Shown here: piece by piece, positions 1 through 10,170 of the stretch
How positions within the stretch are numbered: the stretch's first letter is position 1
Layout: each line of letters starts with the position of its first letter
Assembly: GCA_036939975.1 (NCBI GenBank)
Contig: JALLPB010001123.1
Coordinates: 1-11,096 of the forward strand
Origin: Cyclostephanos tholiformis
Lineage: Eukaryota; Bacillariophyta; Thalassiosirophyceae; Thalassiosirales; Thalassiosiraceae
Length of the DNA: 11,096 bases
Direction of reading: 5' to 3'
Made by a program: the position numbers and the translations under genes
Notes under the pieces: model-generated
Databases searched by the model: none
Seen by the model: the letters and a program-made list of their open reading frames with translations, nothing else
What the model was told of the DNA's origin: nothing

Positions 1-27
1 GGGGGGGAGGGGGGGGGGGGGGGGGGG
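1..27. repeat. Near-homopolymeric G tract at window edge
   Basis: Twenty-seven bases, all G except one A at position 8. No stop follows before the ATG at 51 in that frame, so it may be part of the coding region, the 5' UTR, or an assembly-edge artefact. Confidence 0.8.
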
Positions 28-50
28 ACGTCGGGCGACGACGGCGGACG

Positions 51-3000
51 ATGCACGTCGACGATGCCATAAGACGACGGCCGCGGTCATCGTCGCGACT
101 ACGACCGCGAAGACGCGACGACCACGACGATCGCATTATTCCGACGGTCGAGGCGACTTGCGGTCGTCGCGATCCGACCATATCGGGAGGGGGGGGGGGC
201 AGCGGTAATAATGGCGGGGGACGACCACCTCGTTCCTCCGCCGCGGCGGCGAGGACCGATGGCGCGAAGAGGACGATCGATGCGACGAAGGCGGGGGGGG
301 ATGCGAAAACGGCGTCGACTCCTCGGCACCCTCCCGTTTCCCCTCCGCCCCCCCCGCCCCCTCCTCCTCCTCGGCGTCCTCCCCGCGTCATCGTCGTGGG
401 GGCCGGGGTGTCCGGATTGGCGTGCGCGCGAGAGCTGTCCGAGCGTCGACACGACGTCCTAGTCCTCGAGGCCCGAGATAGGGTGGGGGGGAGGCTGCGC
501 ACTATCGACCTCATGCTCGACGGGGAGTGGACGGACGAAAATGACGACGACGACGATGACGACTACCACCGACGCGGTGGGACGCGAACCGACCTTTGCA
601 GGGTCAGGAAATGGAGTCCCGTGGACGTCGGGGGGGCATTCATACACGGCACGGGATTGACGACGACGACGGCTACGGCGACGCCATCGGAGGAGGTCGA
701 TAGAATCGGTGGCGGCCGTGGTCGTCGTCGCACGGCGGGGTCGCACGATTTCGGCTTCGCCGACGTTCGTAAATCCGATCGGCTGCGTCCGCCATCCGAC
801 GGGGGCGCGAGCGGGAGGAGGAAGCGATCGAGGAGCCTCCCGAACGATGATGACGATTGTCGTCGTGGTCGTAACGATGCCGTCGTGGACGGTACGGACG
901 GAGTTGGAGGGAGGAAGAGGAGGGGGGTGGGGGGGGTCAAATTGCGCAAGAGCGCCGACGGCATAGGTAGTCTCAACCCGGTCTATGTCCTAGCGCGTCA
1001 TAGACTACGCCTGCCCCTGCATGCCACCGAGGGTTATCGCACCCGCATCATCGATCACGATGGCAATCTGGTGTGCGAAAATATCGATCGGGAGGTATCG
1101 GAGGAATTTAACGACGTGTTGGATTTGGCCACGAGGTGCTGCGAATTGGGGAGGTACGAGTGGAAGACCAAGACGGGGGGGGGGGAGAATGCGTCGAACG
1201 TCGTCGTAATCGCCGGCGATGTCGATGGTAGCTCGCCACCGGAGCGCGACGGGGAAGCGACGACAACGACGATGGACGGTGACGTGTCCTCTTACGGACG
1301 ACTATCCGCGAAAGATGATGGCAAATCGGTCGCCGTCGAATCTGCGAGACCTGGGGAGGAAGTTGCGCTGCCGCAGCCGCGATCGCCGAATTACGTGTCC
1401 GACGACACGGTCGACGGGGTAGATGACGCGACGATTGACCCAACGACCGACTTTGGCAAGATATTCGAAGAGTGCAGGAGGTACCTCGCCGACGTTAGGA
1501 TGAAGGCAAGCAAGCCGACTGGCGGTGGACGAGAAAAGAACGATCGAAGTGATGCTTTCGTCAATCGTGACGATGAAGGGAACGAAGGAGCCGTGCGGCG
1601 AAATCTCTTCCAGTGGCACGTAGCGAACCTCGAAATGAGCTCGGGCGCATCTCTTGGACAGCTTGGACAGAAGTGGAACGACGACGAACCCTTCGGTTAC
1701 GGCGGGGATCATTCCTACCTCGAGGGGGGGATGAGGGACCTGGTAGAAGCCCTCGCCGAGGGATTCGACTGCTGTGGCGTTGGCGGGAATCGGCACACGA
1801 CGTCATCGTCCCAGTGCGATGGGATAGGGTACGAATGCAATAGTCTTCGTCGGAGTGGCGACTTTGCCAGCATTTTTAGCAAATCGTCGTCCTTGACCGG
1901 CAGTGTCGTGACTTCCGGCTGCGGATCCGGTAATGGCGGCAACAACGGCTATGGCAGTAGCAGGGGTGTCATCTTATGTGGAATTGAAGTAACGGGCGTG
2001 GAGATTTTCGAGAAGGAGGAGGTTAAACTCTTACGAATGATGAATCGGGGAAAGAATCGACCGCGGCTAGTCGAAGTCGATGAGTCGTCATTTCGCAGGT
2101 CCACCCGCGAAAAGAGGGGATCGATGATGTCGTCTTTTCTAGGCGCGCTGTCCTCGCGCTCGATGAGAAAACCTCACAACTCCGAGCGAGCCGAGCCGTC
2201 TTCTCTGGTTTGTAGTTCGACTGCGTCAAATCTTCGGACTTCTTCCTACGGTAATGATAATACCTCGGTAGTACGAGTAACGACGAAGTGCGGCCTGACC
2301 CTTGAGGCCGATGCTGTGATTGTAACGCTCCCGCTGGCCATTTTATCTATCCCGCCGGGCGATAACGGTCATATCTCGTTCAAGCCTCCATTGCCGATAG
2401 CTAAACGAAATGCTTTGAATCGACTAGGTGTAGGGTCATATAACAAATGTGAGTTTCCATAACATGGTTCTGCGCTAGCGTCATTTTTACGCTCCATCTC
2501 ACTCAACTTATCTCGATTCTTCTCAATAGGCTGCATGTCATTCGAGAAGCCATTTTGGAACAGACTACCGCGTCACTCGCCGGCGTCATCGTCATCCGCC
2601 AACAGTCATGATAATATGAGTCAAAGGTTTGATTTCATCGGACACGCGTCATCGGAACATGGGAAGGATATACTCTTCTTCAACCTGAAGGATGCGCCAA
2701 TCCTGGTGGCCATCTACGGTGGCTCGGATTATTCCAAGCAGGTCGAGGTCATGAAGGATGACGAGGTTGTGTTGGAATGCATGAATGTGCTGAGGAAAAT
2801 GTGCGAGAGAGCGATTAAGGCAAGAGACGAATCCCTGCGGACCCGACGCCAGGTCGACCTCACCGTTCCTGAATGGCCGATTGACTACTTTGTGTCGCGA
2901 TGGGGATCTGACCCTTACAGCCGAGGAGCATTTTGCTATGTACCAAATGGTAAGTTGTATGGTGCATGTCTAGTTCGGTTATTGGATGTTAGGGTGCCCC

Positions 3001-3783
3001 AAAATAGATAGCAAATCCTTTAATTGATACGTCGCAGGAGTCAACGGCTTTGAAGAGTTGACTGCCATGTCCACACCGATATATGACTTCCTCCCCGAGT
3101 GGGCAAATGAGACGGACAAACCAAAGAGGCCATTGATCATGTTCGCAGGCGAAGCGACAACGCCTTACCATCCATCGACGATACATGGCGCCTTCGAATC
3201 AGGAATAAGAGAAGCCTACCGACTGGATTTGGCACTTGAGCCAACGTTGACAGGTGGTATTAAATTCGACGAATCGTATATCTACCAGCCTACGTTCTCC
3301 GTACGTCGTAGACGAGTAGACCCCATATCTTCATCGTACAATGCACCTGATACCGATGCAACCAGGAATGGCACGAAGAGTGATATGAGTACAAACGAGT
3401 GGTTTTTTGATCATGATGCTTCTATTTTACGTGGTGTTGAAACTTTCGGCTTTTCTACGCAGTCTATATCTACAATCAAGTCAAAAATGTTGGCGCCACA
3501 CAGCAATACTCACAGCGTGGAGGAAATGGAAGGCAGATATAAGTTATTGATGCAGATTGTTGGTGCTAATGATGCTAGTAAATGTATGTTCACCGCTAAA
3601 AACGGGCAAGGACAATTAGGCACATGGCTCGCGCCAGATGTTGTCCAAGGAAGGAGACCAAAATTTTCGAGTGCTGAGCCAGACAATGGTCGATGTGCAT
3701 CAAAAGTCATGGATGATGCACAAACTCGCCGATCTGTGAGGACTGCCAAAAAGAATGATGATGATGTGTTCACTTTTTACTAA
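51..3783 (+). CDS. LSD1/polyamine-oxidase-like flavin amine oxidase with C-terminal SANT-like segment (3 exons)
   Basis: Exons 51-2448, 2530-2949 and 3038-3783 join in frame to 1187 residues. Seen: a Rossmann FAD motif [15 protein letters not shown] near residues 115-130, then [22 protein letters not shown] at 191-202; an LSD1-like stretch FQWHVANLE at 520-528; [12 protein letters not shown] across the first junction, where Lys799 matches the flavin-proximal lysine of LSD1/PAO enzymes; [18 protein letters not shown] at 975-991. Known: this family oxidises polyamines or methyl-lysine of histones using FAD and O2. The LSD1-like WHxANLE motif and the nuclear-style extension favour a chromatin role, but this is inference. 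No SWIRM domain or tower coiled coil is apparent. Low-complexity insertions lie near 163-180, 203-308 and 375-465. Residues about 1061-1110 resemble a Myb/SANT repeat. The frame is open to the left window edge, so the ATG at 51 is provisional. Polyamine oxidase is the main alternative. Confidence 0.85.
2449..2529 (+). other. Intron 1 of the amine oxidase gene
   Basis: 81 bp, begins GTGAGT and ends CAATAG. It splits a Cys codon after one base. Splicing restores the family motif [13 protein letters not shown], whereas reading through hits a stop within a few codons (TAA at 2460-2462). Confidence 0.9.
2950..3037 (+). other. Intron 2 of the amine oxidase gene
   Basis: 88 bp, begins GTAAGT and ends CGTCGCAG. 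It splits a Gly codon after one base. Splicing yields [20 protein letters not shown], continuous with the C-terminal FAD-binding segment of the oxidase. The unspliced frame stops at 3009-3011. Confidence 0.9.
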
Positions 3784-3889
3784 AGAAAAGGCACTGCCCT
3801 ATACTTTTTAGATCTTTCATTCTATCCATAAGTACAACATTTGGCGCGAAATGATACAACAATGATTAAAATCAGATGTCACGAACTTC
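3784..3889. other. Convergent intergenic gap, 3' UTRs of both genes
   Basis: Only 106 bp separate the stop of the plus-strand oxidase (TAA, 3781-3783) from the stop of the minus-strand fusion gene (TGA, 3892-3890). An ATTAAA hexamer at 3865-3870 on the plus strand could serve as a polyadenylation signal for the oxidase. The two transcripts probably overlap at their 3' ends. No other structure was seen. Confidence 0.5.
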
Positions 3890-6800
3890 TCACTCCATCA
3901 ATTCTCGGCACGGAATCATACCGTCTCCCCCTGTAAGTGAGCACATTTGCCCCGTCTCATCTGCTGGTAACTCATAGTCATCGATATCATTATTTCTTGT
4001 CAATCGTTTCATTGCACCCACAAGTTTATACTTGTTCGCCCTTCGTCTTGCCAGTTCTGCAATGAGTTCTTCTTCCGATGCAGATGCCAATGACAGGAGA
4101 GAATTCTGGGTTGTGTCCTTACAATCCTCACTATTTGATGACGACGTTGCTATTTCCAATTCCGCTCTCATAACCTTTACCTCATCTTTTGAGCCATTCA
4201 ATATTTTAGACTTCTTTGAGCTGGCAGGCACTTTGCGACTCCTAGCTATTGTTTCCTCCAAAAAACTTCTCATGATTGCTGTGGAGTCATCGTGCATCAC
4301 AGGAATAAGAGCCCTTCTGATATGATCATACAGATTTGTGTACAACGTCTCTTCCCTCGAAAGAAGCTTCTTCACTCTTGCTCTCTCTTTGGGCTCTTCA
4401 AAGCAGGCAGGGCAGTTTTCATTGATTATCGGCAAATTTGCACTCCGTGCCTGTTAAGGAAATGGAAGTGAGTCTTTCAAATAGAACCAGCCATTGCACT
4501 AGACGACGCATCACATTCACTCACAAATTCTGTCATGAGGCTTTCACGGCAATAGACGAGAGGGCGAATCACAGACACATCACCTTGATTGATTTTGTAG
4601 TTCGCTTTCATTGTTCTAATGAAGCCGTTGTGCATGATACTCATGAAAAATGATTCCGCACAATCGTCAAGATGTTGTGCTAACGAAGGAGTGAATAATG
4701 GACACGTAGAAAATAATTGTTAAGCACTGTGTCTTCGCACAGCTTTGCTGTTGCATGTTTGCCTCACAATAGGATTCTCACCTAAAACAAGCTTATTACA
4801 ATTGTTTTTTCGTGCACACGTGTAGAGATTGCCTCTTTTCATCCTCGCGCAAAATGCACAGAGTGAAGATACGCTCTTTCCGTCTTTGCCACTTGAGGCT
4901 GCACGTTTAACAACTGCAATTTCACGAAATATTAAGACAAGGGCAGACATTTTCGACAATCACAGAAACTGACTTCTGACTTACTGTCATCCCGAATGTA
5001 ATGATATTTCAATCCGAGTCCTTCAACGTATGGAATAAGTGGAGAAGGATCAAATGATGGTGTCATTGGATCAATTGTACAAACTTCAATATCAAACGAT
5101 ATTGGGAGTTTCTTCTGAAACTCAAGGAGAACATGAAGCAAACTAAGTGAGTCTTTTCCTCCAGAGAGTCCTAGAAGAAGCCGGTCCCCATCTTGAACCA
5201 TATCCCATTGAATCATCGCCTGTAAAAATGAGAATTATTATTGATTCGGTCTTAAGAAGGAGGCAGGAATAAAAGAGAGATAACGAAACTCACCTGCGTG
5301 ACATATCGCATAATTTTAGGCGGGGGCTTGATCCTTCCTCTGTTCTTCATGCTTTTACTGCTAGTTGCATTTGCAACTGGCGAGCCCTCCACTGAACTGA
5401 TTTTGTTGGAATCGGTTTTTTCAACCCTATTGCTATCTGGCGCAAGCGATGGGGATGATCCAAGCTCGCATAAAGAAGGAGCGGAGTGCGGCACAGGGCG
5501 TCGGCCCCATTGCGACGAATCACGAGATGGCTTCTTCTTCTCTCGCTTTTCAACAGCCGGCGGAAGATGATTGATCAATTGCATCGGAACGCAAGGAGGC
5601 GAAGAAACAATACCCGGCGGAGACAGATTGATCGTCGTGGGATTTATACCTTCCCTGCAAGGTAGTGATGCGTCTGTCATGGCCGAAAGATTGCGTTTCC
5701 GACAAATTACCGATTCTTCTTCCAACACGTCAGACTCAAAGTCTTGCAGAAATTTTGTAATGATAATCCACTCATCTTTAGCCTTCGAATAAACTGCACA
5801 TGTTTCCCCAAGTTCACCGTCTTCATATCCGGCCTTGATCTCATCAAACGATGCTTCTCCCACGTGATCTCCCTCTTTGAATGGAATGAGATCTGCTTGC
5901 AAAGCAGGTGAAGTGGAGACAGTAGTGTGAACCCCTGAGAACGGTTCCATAGTCAAGCTGCACGCTCCTTCCACGATAAGATTATTCCTTCGTCTTCCAT
6001 CCATGCGCACATCAATCGCTCCCAGCAGAGCATCATCCACAAACGTATCTGGTACTACGTCATACCCATCTCTCAGGTACTGAGACACTTCCTGTGGGTA
6101 GACGTACCATCGCAAATCTTCGAGGGTATTATCGACGCCTCCATCGCCCGAATCATTCTGGCTACCGCTTCCCAGCAATCCAGTGGCGGGGTTCATCTTT
6201 TCAACCTCAGACAAAAAGCGAGGATCGCGTTTCGTCGCCTCAAGAATGGCATTGGCATCGTCCATCGCCTGATCGAGGCGGGAACGGCTGGCTAGGATAT
6301 TTTCCCCGATGAACGAGGAATCGTCGCCGTCGTTGATCACCATTCCTTTGTTCGACGAAGGCGGTGGAACGGTCGCAAGGATGTCGTAGTGGCTTAACCA
6401 AAGCCTTTCGCTCTTCCCGAGGGGCTTGCCACGTCTACTCCAATGGCGCCACTCACCGGTGCGATGATCGCAACGGTACTGCGGGAGTAAGGCCCAGCCG
6501 TTCCTCGCCACCCAAATCAAAGCCCGCACTACGTAGTCTGCCTCCTCCTCGCGCAATCCCTTGAAAGGGAGACTGAGACGGGTGTAGCCCGGCCGGAGCA
6601 ATTCGCACGGACGATCAGATCGCAATAGGGCACGCTCGATTAGCCTATTGACGTCGTTGGGCACCTCCACCTCATCTGCCATCTCGGCTCCGGGTTTGTT
6701 TTTGATTATCGACGTCAATCCTAGCAGTCGCTGCGAATACGGACCGGCGCATTGACATCCACCCCGTGACTGTATGCCGAAGACATCGTTCAAAATGGCA

Positions 6801-9190
6801 CAGACGTAGTTGTAATGGAGAAAGCGCTTCCCACATCGAATCAGGAAGGAGAAGATGGGAAGGTGACGACCTGCACAATGAGAGGAAACATCATTTTCAA
6901 TGACATTGCCATCCAGACGACTGATATCATCGCATTTGTCGGCATCAGTAGCATCACGATGACCGAGGATGATCAAATTCGGCGCGTTCATCTTCAACTC
7001 AGCCACCACCCGATCATACGTCGAGCATTCATATTCCAACAACGTCCTTGGCGGTCTATCGTCATCCTTTTCCTTCCCTTTACTGGTGTACCCTGTCTCT
7101 GATGACGACGACCAGCGCTTGACAATTCGTTCATATTCGCTTGCAACCCTCCGCCCAGCCAAGAGCGCCAGTCCGACCCGCTGGATGCCGATTCCATCCG
7201 GCGTACCTCCCTCGTATCGTTCGATGCGATTCGACAGGAATCGATGAGATTGATTGGTCACGTAAAAAACAGTCCCGCCGCCGGATATGGTTGGGGGAAT
7301 GGTTTGTGATATCAGCTGTTTCGTTTAACGGAAAGAAAAACACAGTGATTAACGAATATCAAAAGACAACGACGGTTGGCATAGGGCGCACTAGGAGGGC
7401 AATCAGAACAAAGTGCCAAATAATAATTGATCTCATGTCTCCGACGAACAAAATAAACTCACGCGTTTCTTTATCACCAGCACACCCGGGGTGGACGTGC
7501 CCCCGTACAGCTTGTGCGGGGAGAAGTAAATCGCATCCTTGGACGGGTCGTCGTGGTCGTCCAATGATGATGGCTCCGTCGTCGTGCTGCGGGGTGGCGA
7601 TGGATTCATGTCCATCTTGACGTAAGGGGCCCCGCTTGCGTAATCAAAGACGGCCAACGCGCCGTGCCGATGCAATAGGATCGATATCGAGTCGACGTCA
7701 GCGATTAGGCCGGTGACGTTGCTAACCGCCGTGAAGGCTCCGATGCGCAGACGTCCGGACGATGTGCCGTACCGCGGCAGGCGTAGGAGACGTTCCAACT
7801 CGATTAGGTCGACTGATCCGTCGTCAACGCATTCAGGAACGGATATCACCTCGCATCCCGATTCCCTCCAGGGGAGTAGGTTTGAGTGATGTTCGTGCGG
7901 TCCGACGAATACCACAGGCCTCATATTCCATCCGTCACCGTCCGCGTGGACAGCCGCCGACAATGCCAGAGCTCGCAGGTTCAATACGTCCATCAACAAT
8001 CCCACGACGCCCGTGACTCCATTGCCACCGAATAATACGATGTCGCATGATGCCTTGCCGGATATTCGCGCGCCCGTGGACTCGGCAACAATCTGTCGGG
8101 ATTCCGAAACGAATGCGGTCGATTGGGATCCAGTGTAGGTTATGTTCTATGGTGATAAGTAGGCGATTTGAAAAGAAAGGGGAAAAAACGAACGACGAGC
8201 GAAAAGCCCGCAAATTATGGGAACGAAAGAAAGTGAAGAAAGGCGTGGAATGAGATGCGTCGCGGTTAGTTAAAAATGTATGGAGGGAGGAAATGGAAAG
8301 AAAGGATCGGGGGAGGTCGACGCCCAAATTTTCGAAAGCAAAATATAATAGGGAATTTACATCGCATTGGCGGCAATCTGGAAAAAATATATATATATGA
8401 CAAGCTGCATGCAATCACCTTCGTCCCCGCCATCATCCACAAGAAACGCAAGAAAGAACAACAACCACGACAATAATACGCCCATCGCAAAAAAACTCAC
8501 GGTGTGGGTATTGGCATGACACGGCATGGATATCCGCCTTAGGTAATCCTCGATGGATTTCACGGGACGCTGACTCGCGGTCTGATCGCAATACACGAGC
8601 GGGATGGACATGCCGCGATTGGATGTTGACGACGACGACGCCCCCCCCCCCACCCCCTTACCCCCCATCGGTCGTTCGTACGGGGACACGAAGGTTGGAA
8701 AACGATGGCGTCTTCGTGATCGCATCCGCCGCCTCGTGTCATCATCTTCTCCTCCCCCCCCTTCTCCTCCATCGTCGTCGTCGTCGTCTCTGATGACGAC
8801 ATCGGCTGCGAGCCTGTCACGTAGCTCGCGTATTCCCGACCACGCCATCTCCGCCGACCGCCCCCCTTCCTCCGATGAAGATGAATACGACGACGACGAC
8901 GTGATGCCGACGCGATCCCCGACGCCGACTTTCGCTCGGGATGGACGAGATGCAGATGTATTAGGAGGGGGGGGTGGAGACAACGACGACGAAGGAGACG
9001 CCATGGCGGCGTCGTCGTCGATCGCGGTGGACGGTACCGACCAAGCGTCCTCTGCGAGGGAGGAGCCGCACTCCATTACGGTCCCACCGCGCCCGTCTTC
9101 GTCGTCGTCGACGACGACGGCGTCGGCGGTGGTCGTGGCGTTCATTTCGCTCTCGTCATTGTTATTGTGGTCGTAGTCGAATCCCACCAT
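3890..9190 (-). CDS. Fusion protein: class V aminotransferase (cysteine desulfurase-like) + TtcA-type PP-loop thiolation ATPase (7 exons)
   Basis: Exons 9190-8501, 8146-7463, 7315-5294, 5219-4985, 4913-4782, 4679-4525 and 4450-3890 join in frame to 1492 residues. Residues 1-190 are acidic, Ser/Gly-rich and likely disordered. The aminotransferase runs about 195-775: YCDQTASQRPVKSIEDYL, NTHT, FDYASG with Asp398 for the PLP ring nitrogen, SPHKLYGGTSTPGVL with Lys442 as the likely Schiff-base lysine, and RGGCQCAGPYSQRLLG with Cys645/Cys647. A 340-residue linker of unknown function follows. The PP-loop domain begins near 1121: SGGKDS (1151-1156, ATP), CAFC (1229-1232), HLDD (1257-1260), IRPL, NENCPACFE (Cys1319/Cys1322). 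In TtcA two CxxC cysteines and one later cysteine hold a 4Fe-4S cluster; the counterparts are present. Known: TtcA makes 2-thiocytidine in tRNA with sulfur from a cysteine desulfurase. Inferred: this protein carries both steps; the substrate is unproven. The ATG at 9190 is the first after an in-frame TAA at 9271-9269. No targeting peptide is evident. Confidence 0.88.
4451..4524 (-). other. Intron 6 of the fusion gene
   Basis: 74 bp, begins GTGAGT and ends CTTAACAG, phase 0. Splicing joins CRESLMTEF to ARSANLPIINENCPACFE, restoring the C-terminal cysteine motif of the TtcA-like domain. Confidence 0.9.
4680..4781 (-). other. Intron 5 of the fusion gene
   Basis: 102 bp, begins GTGAGA (a weaker donor than the others) and ends TTCGTTAG, with one codon base left in the upstream exon. 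Splicing gives NKLVLAQHLDDCAESFFMS, the conserved HLDD segment of TtcA proteins. The following exon 6 (4679-4525) is 155 bp and easily missed by ORF scanning. Confidence 0.88.
4914..4984 (-). other. Intron 4 of the fusion gene
   Basis: 71 bp, begins GTAAGT and ends AATTGCAG, with one codon base left in the upstream exon. Splicing produces YHYIRDDIVKRAASS, leading to the CAFC iron-sulfur motif. Reading through reaches a stop at 4934-4932. Confidence 0.9.
5220..5293 (-). other. Intron 3 of the fusion gene
   Basis: 74 bp, begins GTGAGT and ends TTTTACAG, phase 0. It sits just ahead of the nucleotide-binding loop: splicing gives IMRYVTQAMIQWDMVQDGDR, followed by the SGGKDS motif. Confidence 0.9.
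7316..7462 (-). other. Intron 2 of the fusion gene
   Basis: 147 bp, begins GTGAGT and ends GAAACAG, phase 0. Splicing joins GVLVIKKR to LISQTIPPTISGGGTVFYV, the normal continuation after the PLP-lysine strand in this aminotransferase family. Confidence 0.85.
8147..8500 (-). other. Intron 1 of the fusion gene (354 bp, longest in the window)
   Basis: Begins GTGAGT and ends CACCATAG, phase 0. It lies directly after the conserved NTHT of the aminotransferase, and exon 2 resumes with NITYTGSQSTAF as the family requires. It is pyrimidine-rich on the coding strand and holds a short (AT)6 run at 8387-8398. If retained, translation would continue to a stop at 8359-8357. Confidence 0.85.
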
Positions 9191-9317
9191 CTCTTCTTCG
9201 TATGTCGCAAGTCGTTGGCCAAGGGAGGAGGTAGAGAACTTTGATCGAACGCGAGAGTTGATATTATATTAGTAATGTGGGGCCGAGAGAGGTGATTCTC
9301 AGGGTCGAGGAGAGTTC
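9191..9317 (-). promoter_or_regulatory. Putative 5' UTR and core promoter of the fusion gene
   Basis: Upstream of the ATG at 9190 the frame is closed by a TAA at 9271-9269 with no other ATG between. An AT-rich stretch at 9260-9272 reads TATAATATC on the minus strand, about 75 bp before the start, and could act as a TATA-like element. No initiator could be confirmed, so the promoter call is weak. Confidence 0.25.
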
Positions 9318-9790
9318 ATGTGTCAATTTCGCATGATGTGCTGCTGCCGCTGCGGGGCACCCGCCGGCAAGCACATTGTGTGGTTCCGGATTTCCGTCTC
9401 AAAAAAGGGGCATAAATTGGATGAACTAACCCCCTTCCCGCCATTATTTTATTCCTCCGGTTGGTTTGTCGAAAAATTCATCAAATTTGGCTGGATTCAT
9501 CATTAGGGCCGTAGTTCCATCAAAAATGGTCGTTGTCAAAATCGCTTCGACAGTATTGTTGAGCAAGGTGTCTAGTTGTATGCGGCAGGTGGGTCGCAAG
9601 TTGGTCGGCATGTTTAAGGGGTCAATTTGCTTGCAATGCAATGTACTATGGTTTTTTTTTCAACCATCGCCATCGTTGATATCAAAAAACGTGGTTTAAG
9701 GCTGTTTTTTGGCAATGAGAAAGCATTTAACTTAGGAATTAATACCCACTCTCGTAAAGCCACCCACCACAACCACAAACCATGATATTT

Positions 9791-9831
9791 TCAACACGAT
9801 GACATCATCAATATTGATGTCATCATGTTGA
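9791..9831. repeat. Inverted repeat, 17-bp arms with a 7-base loop
   Basis: Left arm TCAACACGATGACATCA (9791-9807) pairs with 9815-9831 with one mismatch around the loop TCAATAT. The flanks are loosely complementary too (ATATTTT left, AATTTTTG right). It could form a cruciform or RNA hairpin, or mark the centre of a small foldback element. No poly-T tail supports a terminator reading. Confidence 0.75.
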
Positions 9832-10170
9832 GAATTTTTGATACCTGTTTGTCAAACCCAATGGTGTGCACTCCATCCAAACATCATGGGCGATGTCGTT
9901 GTGGCTTGGTTTGGTCCAATTCCTCTGATTGGCATGCCGCATCATGGCCTTAAGCAATTCACGAGAAAATATTACATTGCCAGATGATGAAATCTTGATT
10001 CAATTTTATTCCTGCAGGTTGAGCATGTCTGAATGACACCATAATCGTCCTATTTGCAAGAGGATTTCGAAGATATCATTTGCAACCACAAATAAATACA
10101 TTTAGGTAACTCATAAGGTCTTTTACCAACTATAGCCTTATCTTCAATTGCCACCTTATTTAGCTGTAAT

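Noticed and set aside
99..976. Several overlapping Arg/Pro-rich frames on both strands
   Set aside because: They arise from GC-rich, stop-poor sequence antisense to or out of frame with exon 1 of the amine oxidase. Only the oxidase frame carries the FAD motif.
4438..4653. 71-codon plus-strand frame
   Set aside because: It covers exon 6 (HLDD segment) and intron 6 of the minus-strand fusion gene, so it is an antisense shadow.
7141..7620. 159-codon plus-strand frame
   Set aside because: It runs across exon 3, intron 2 and exon 2 of the fusion gene on the opposite strand, whose family motifs are clear.
8604..9176. 190-codon plus-strand frame rich in Ser, Pro and Asp
   Set aside because: It is antisense to exon 1 of the fusion gene, and its composition is the complement of that exon's simple triplets. 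No domain or splice partner was seen.
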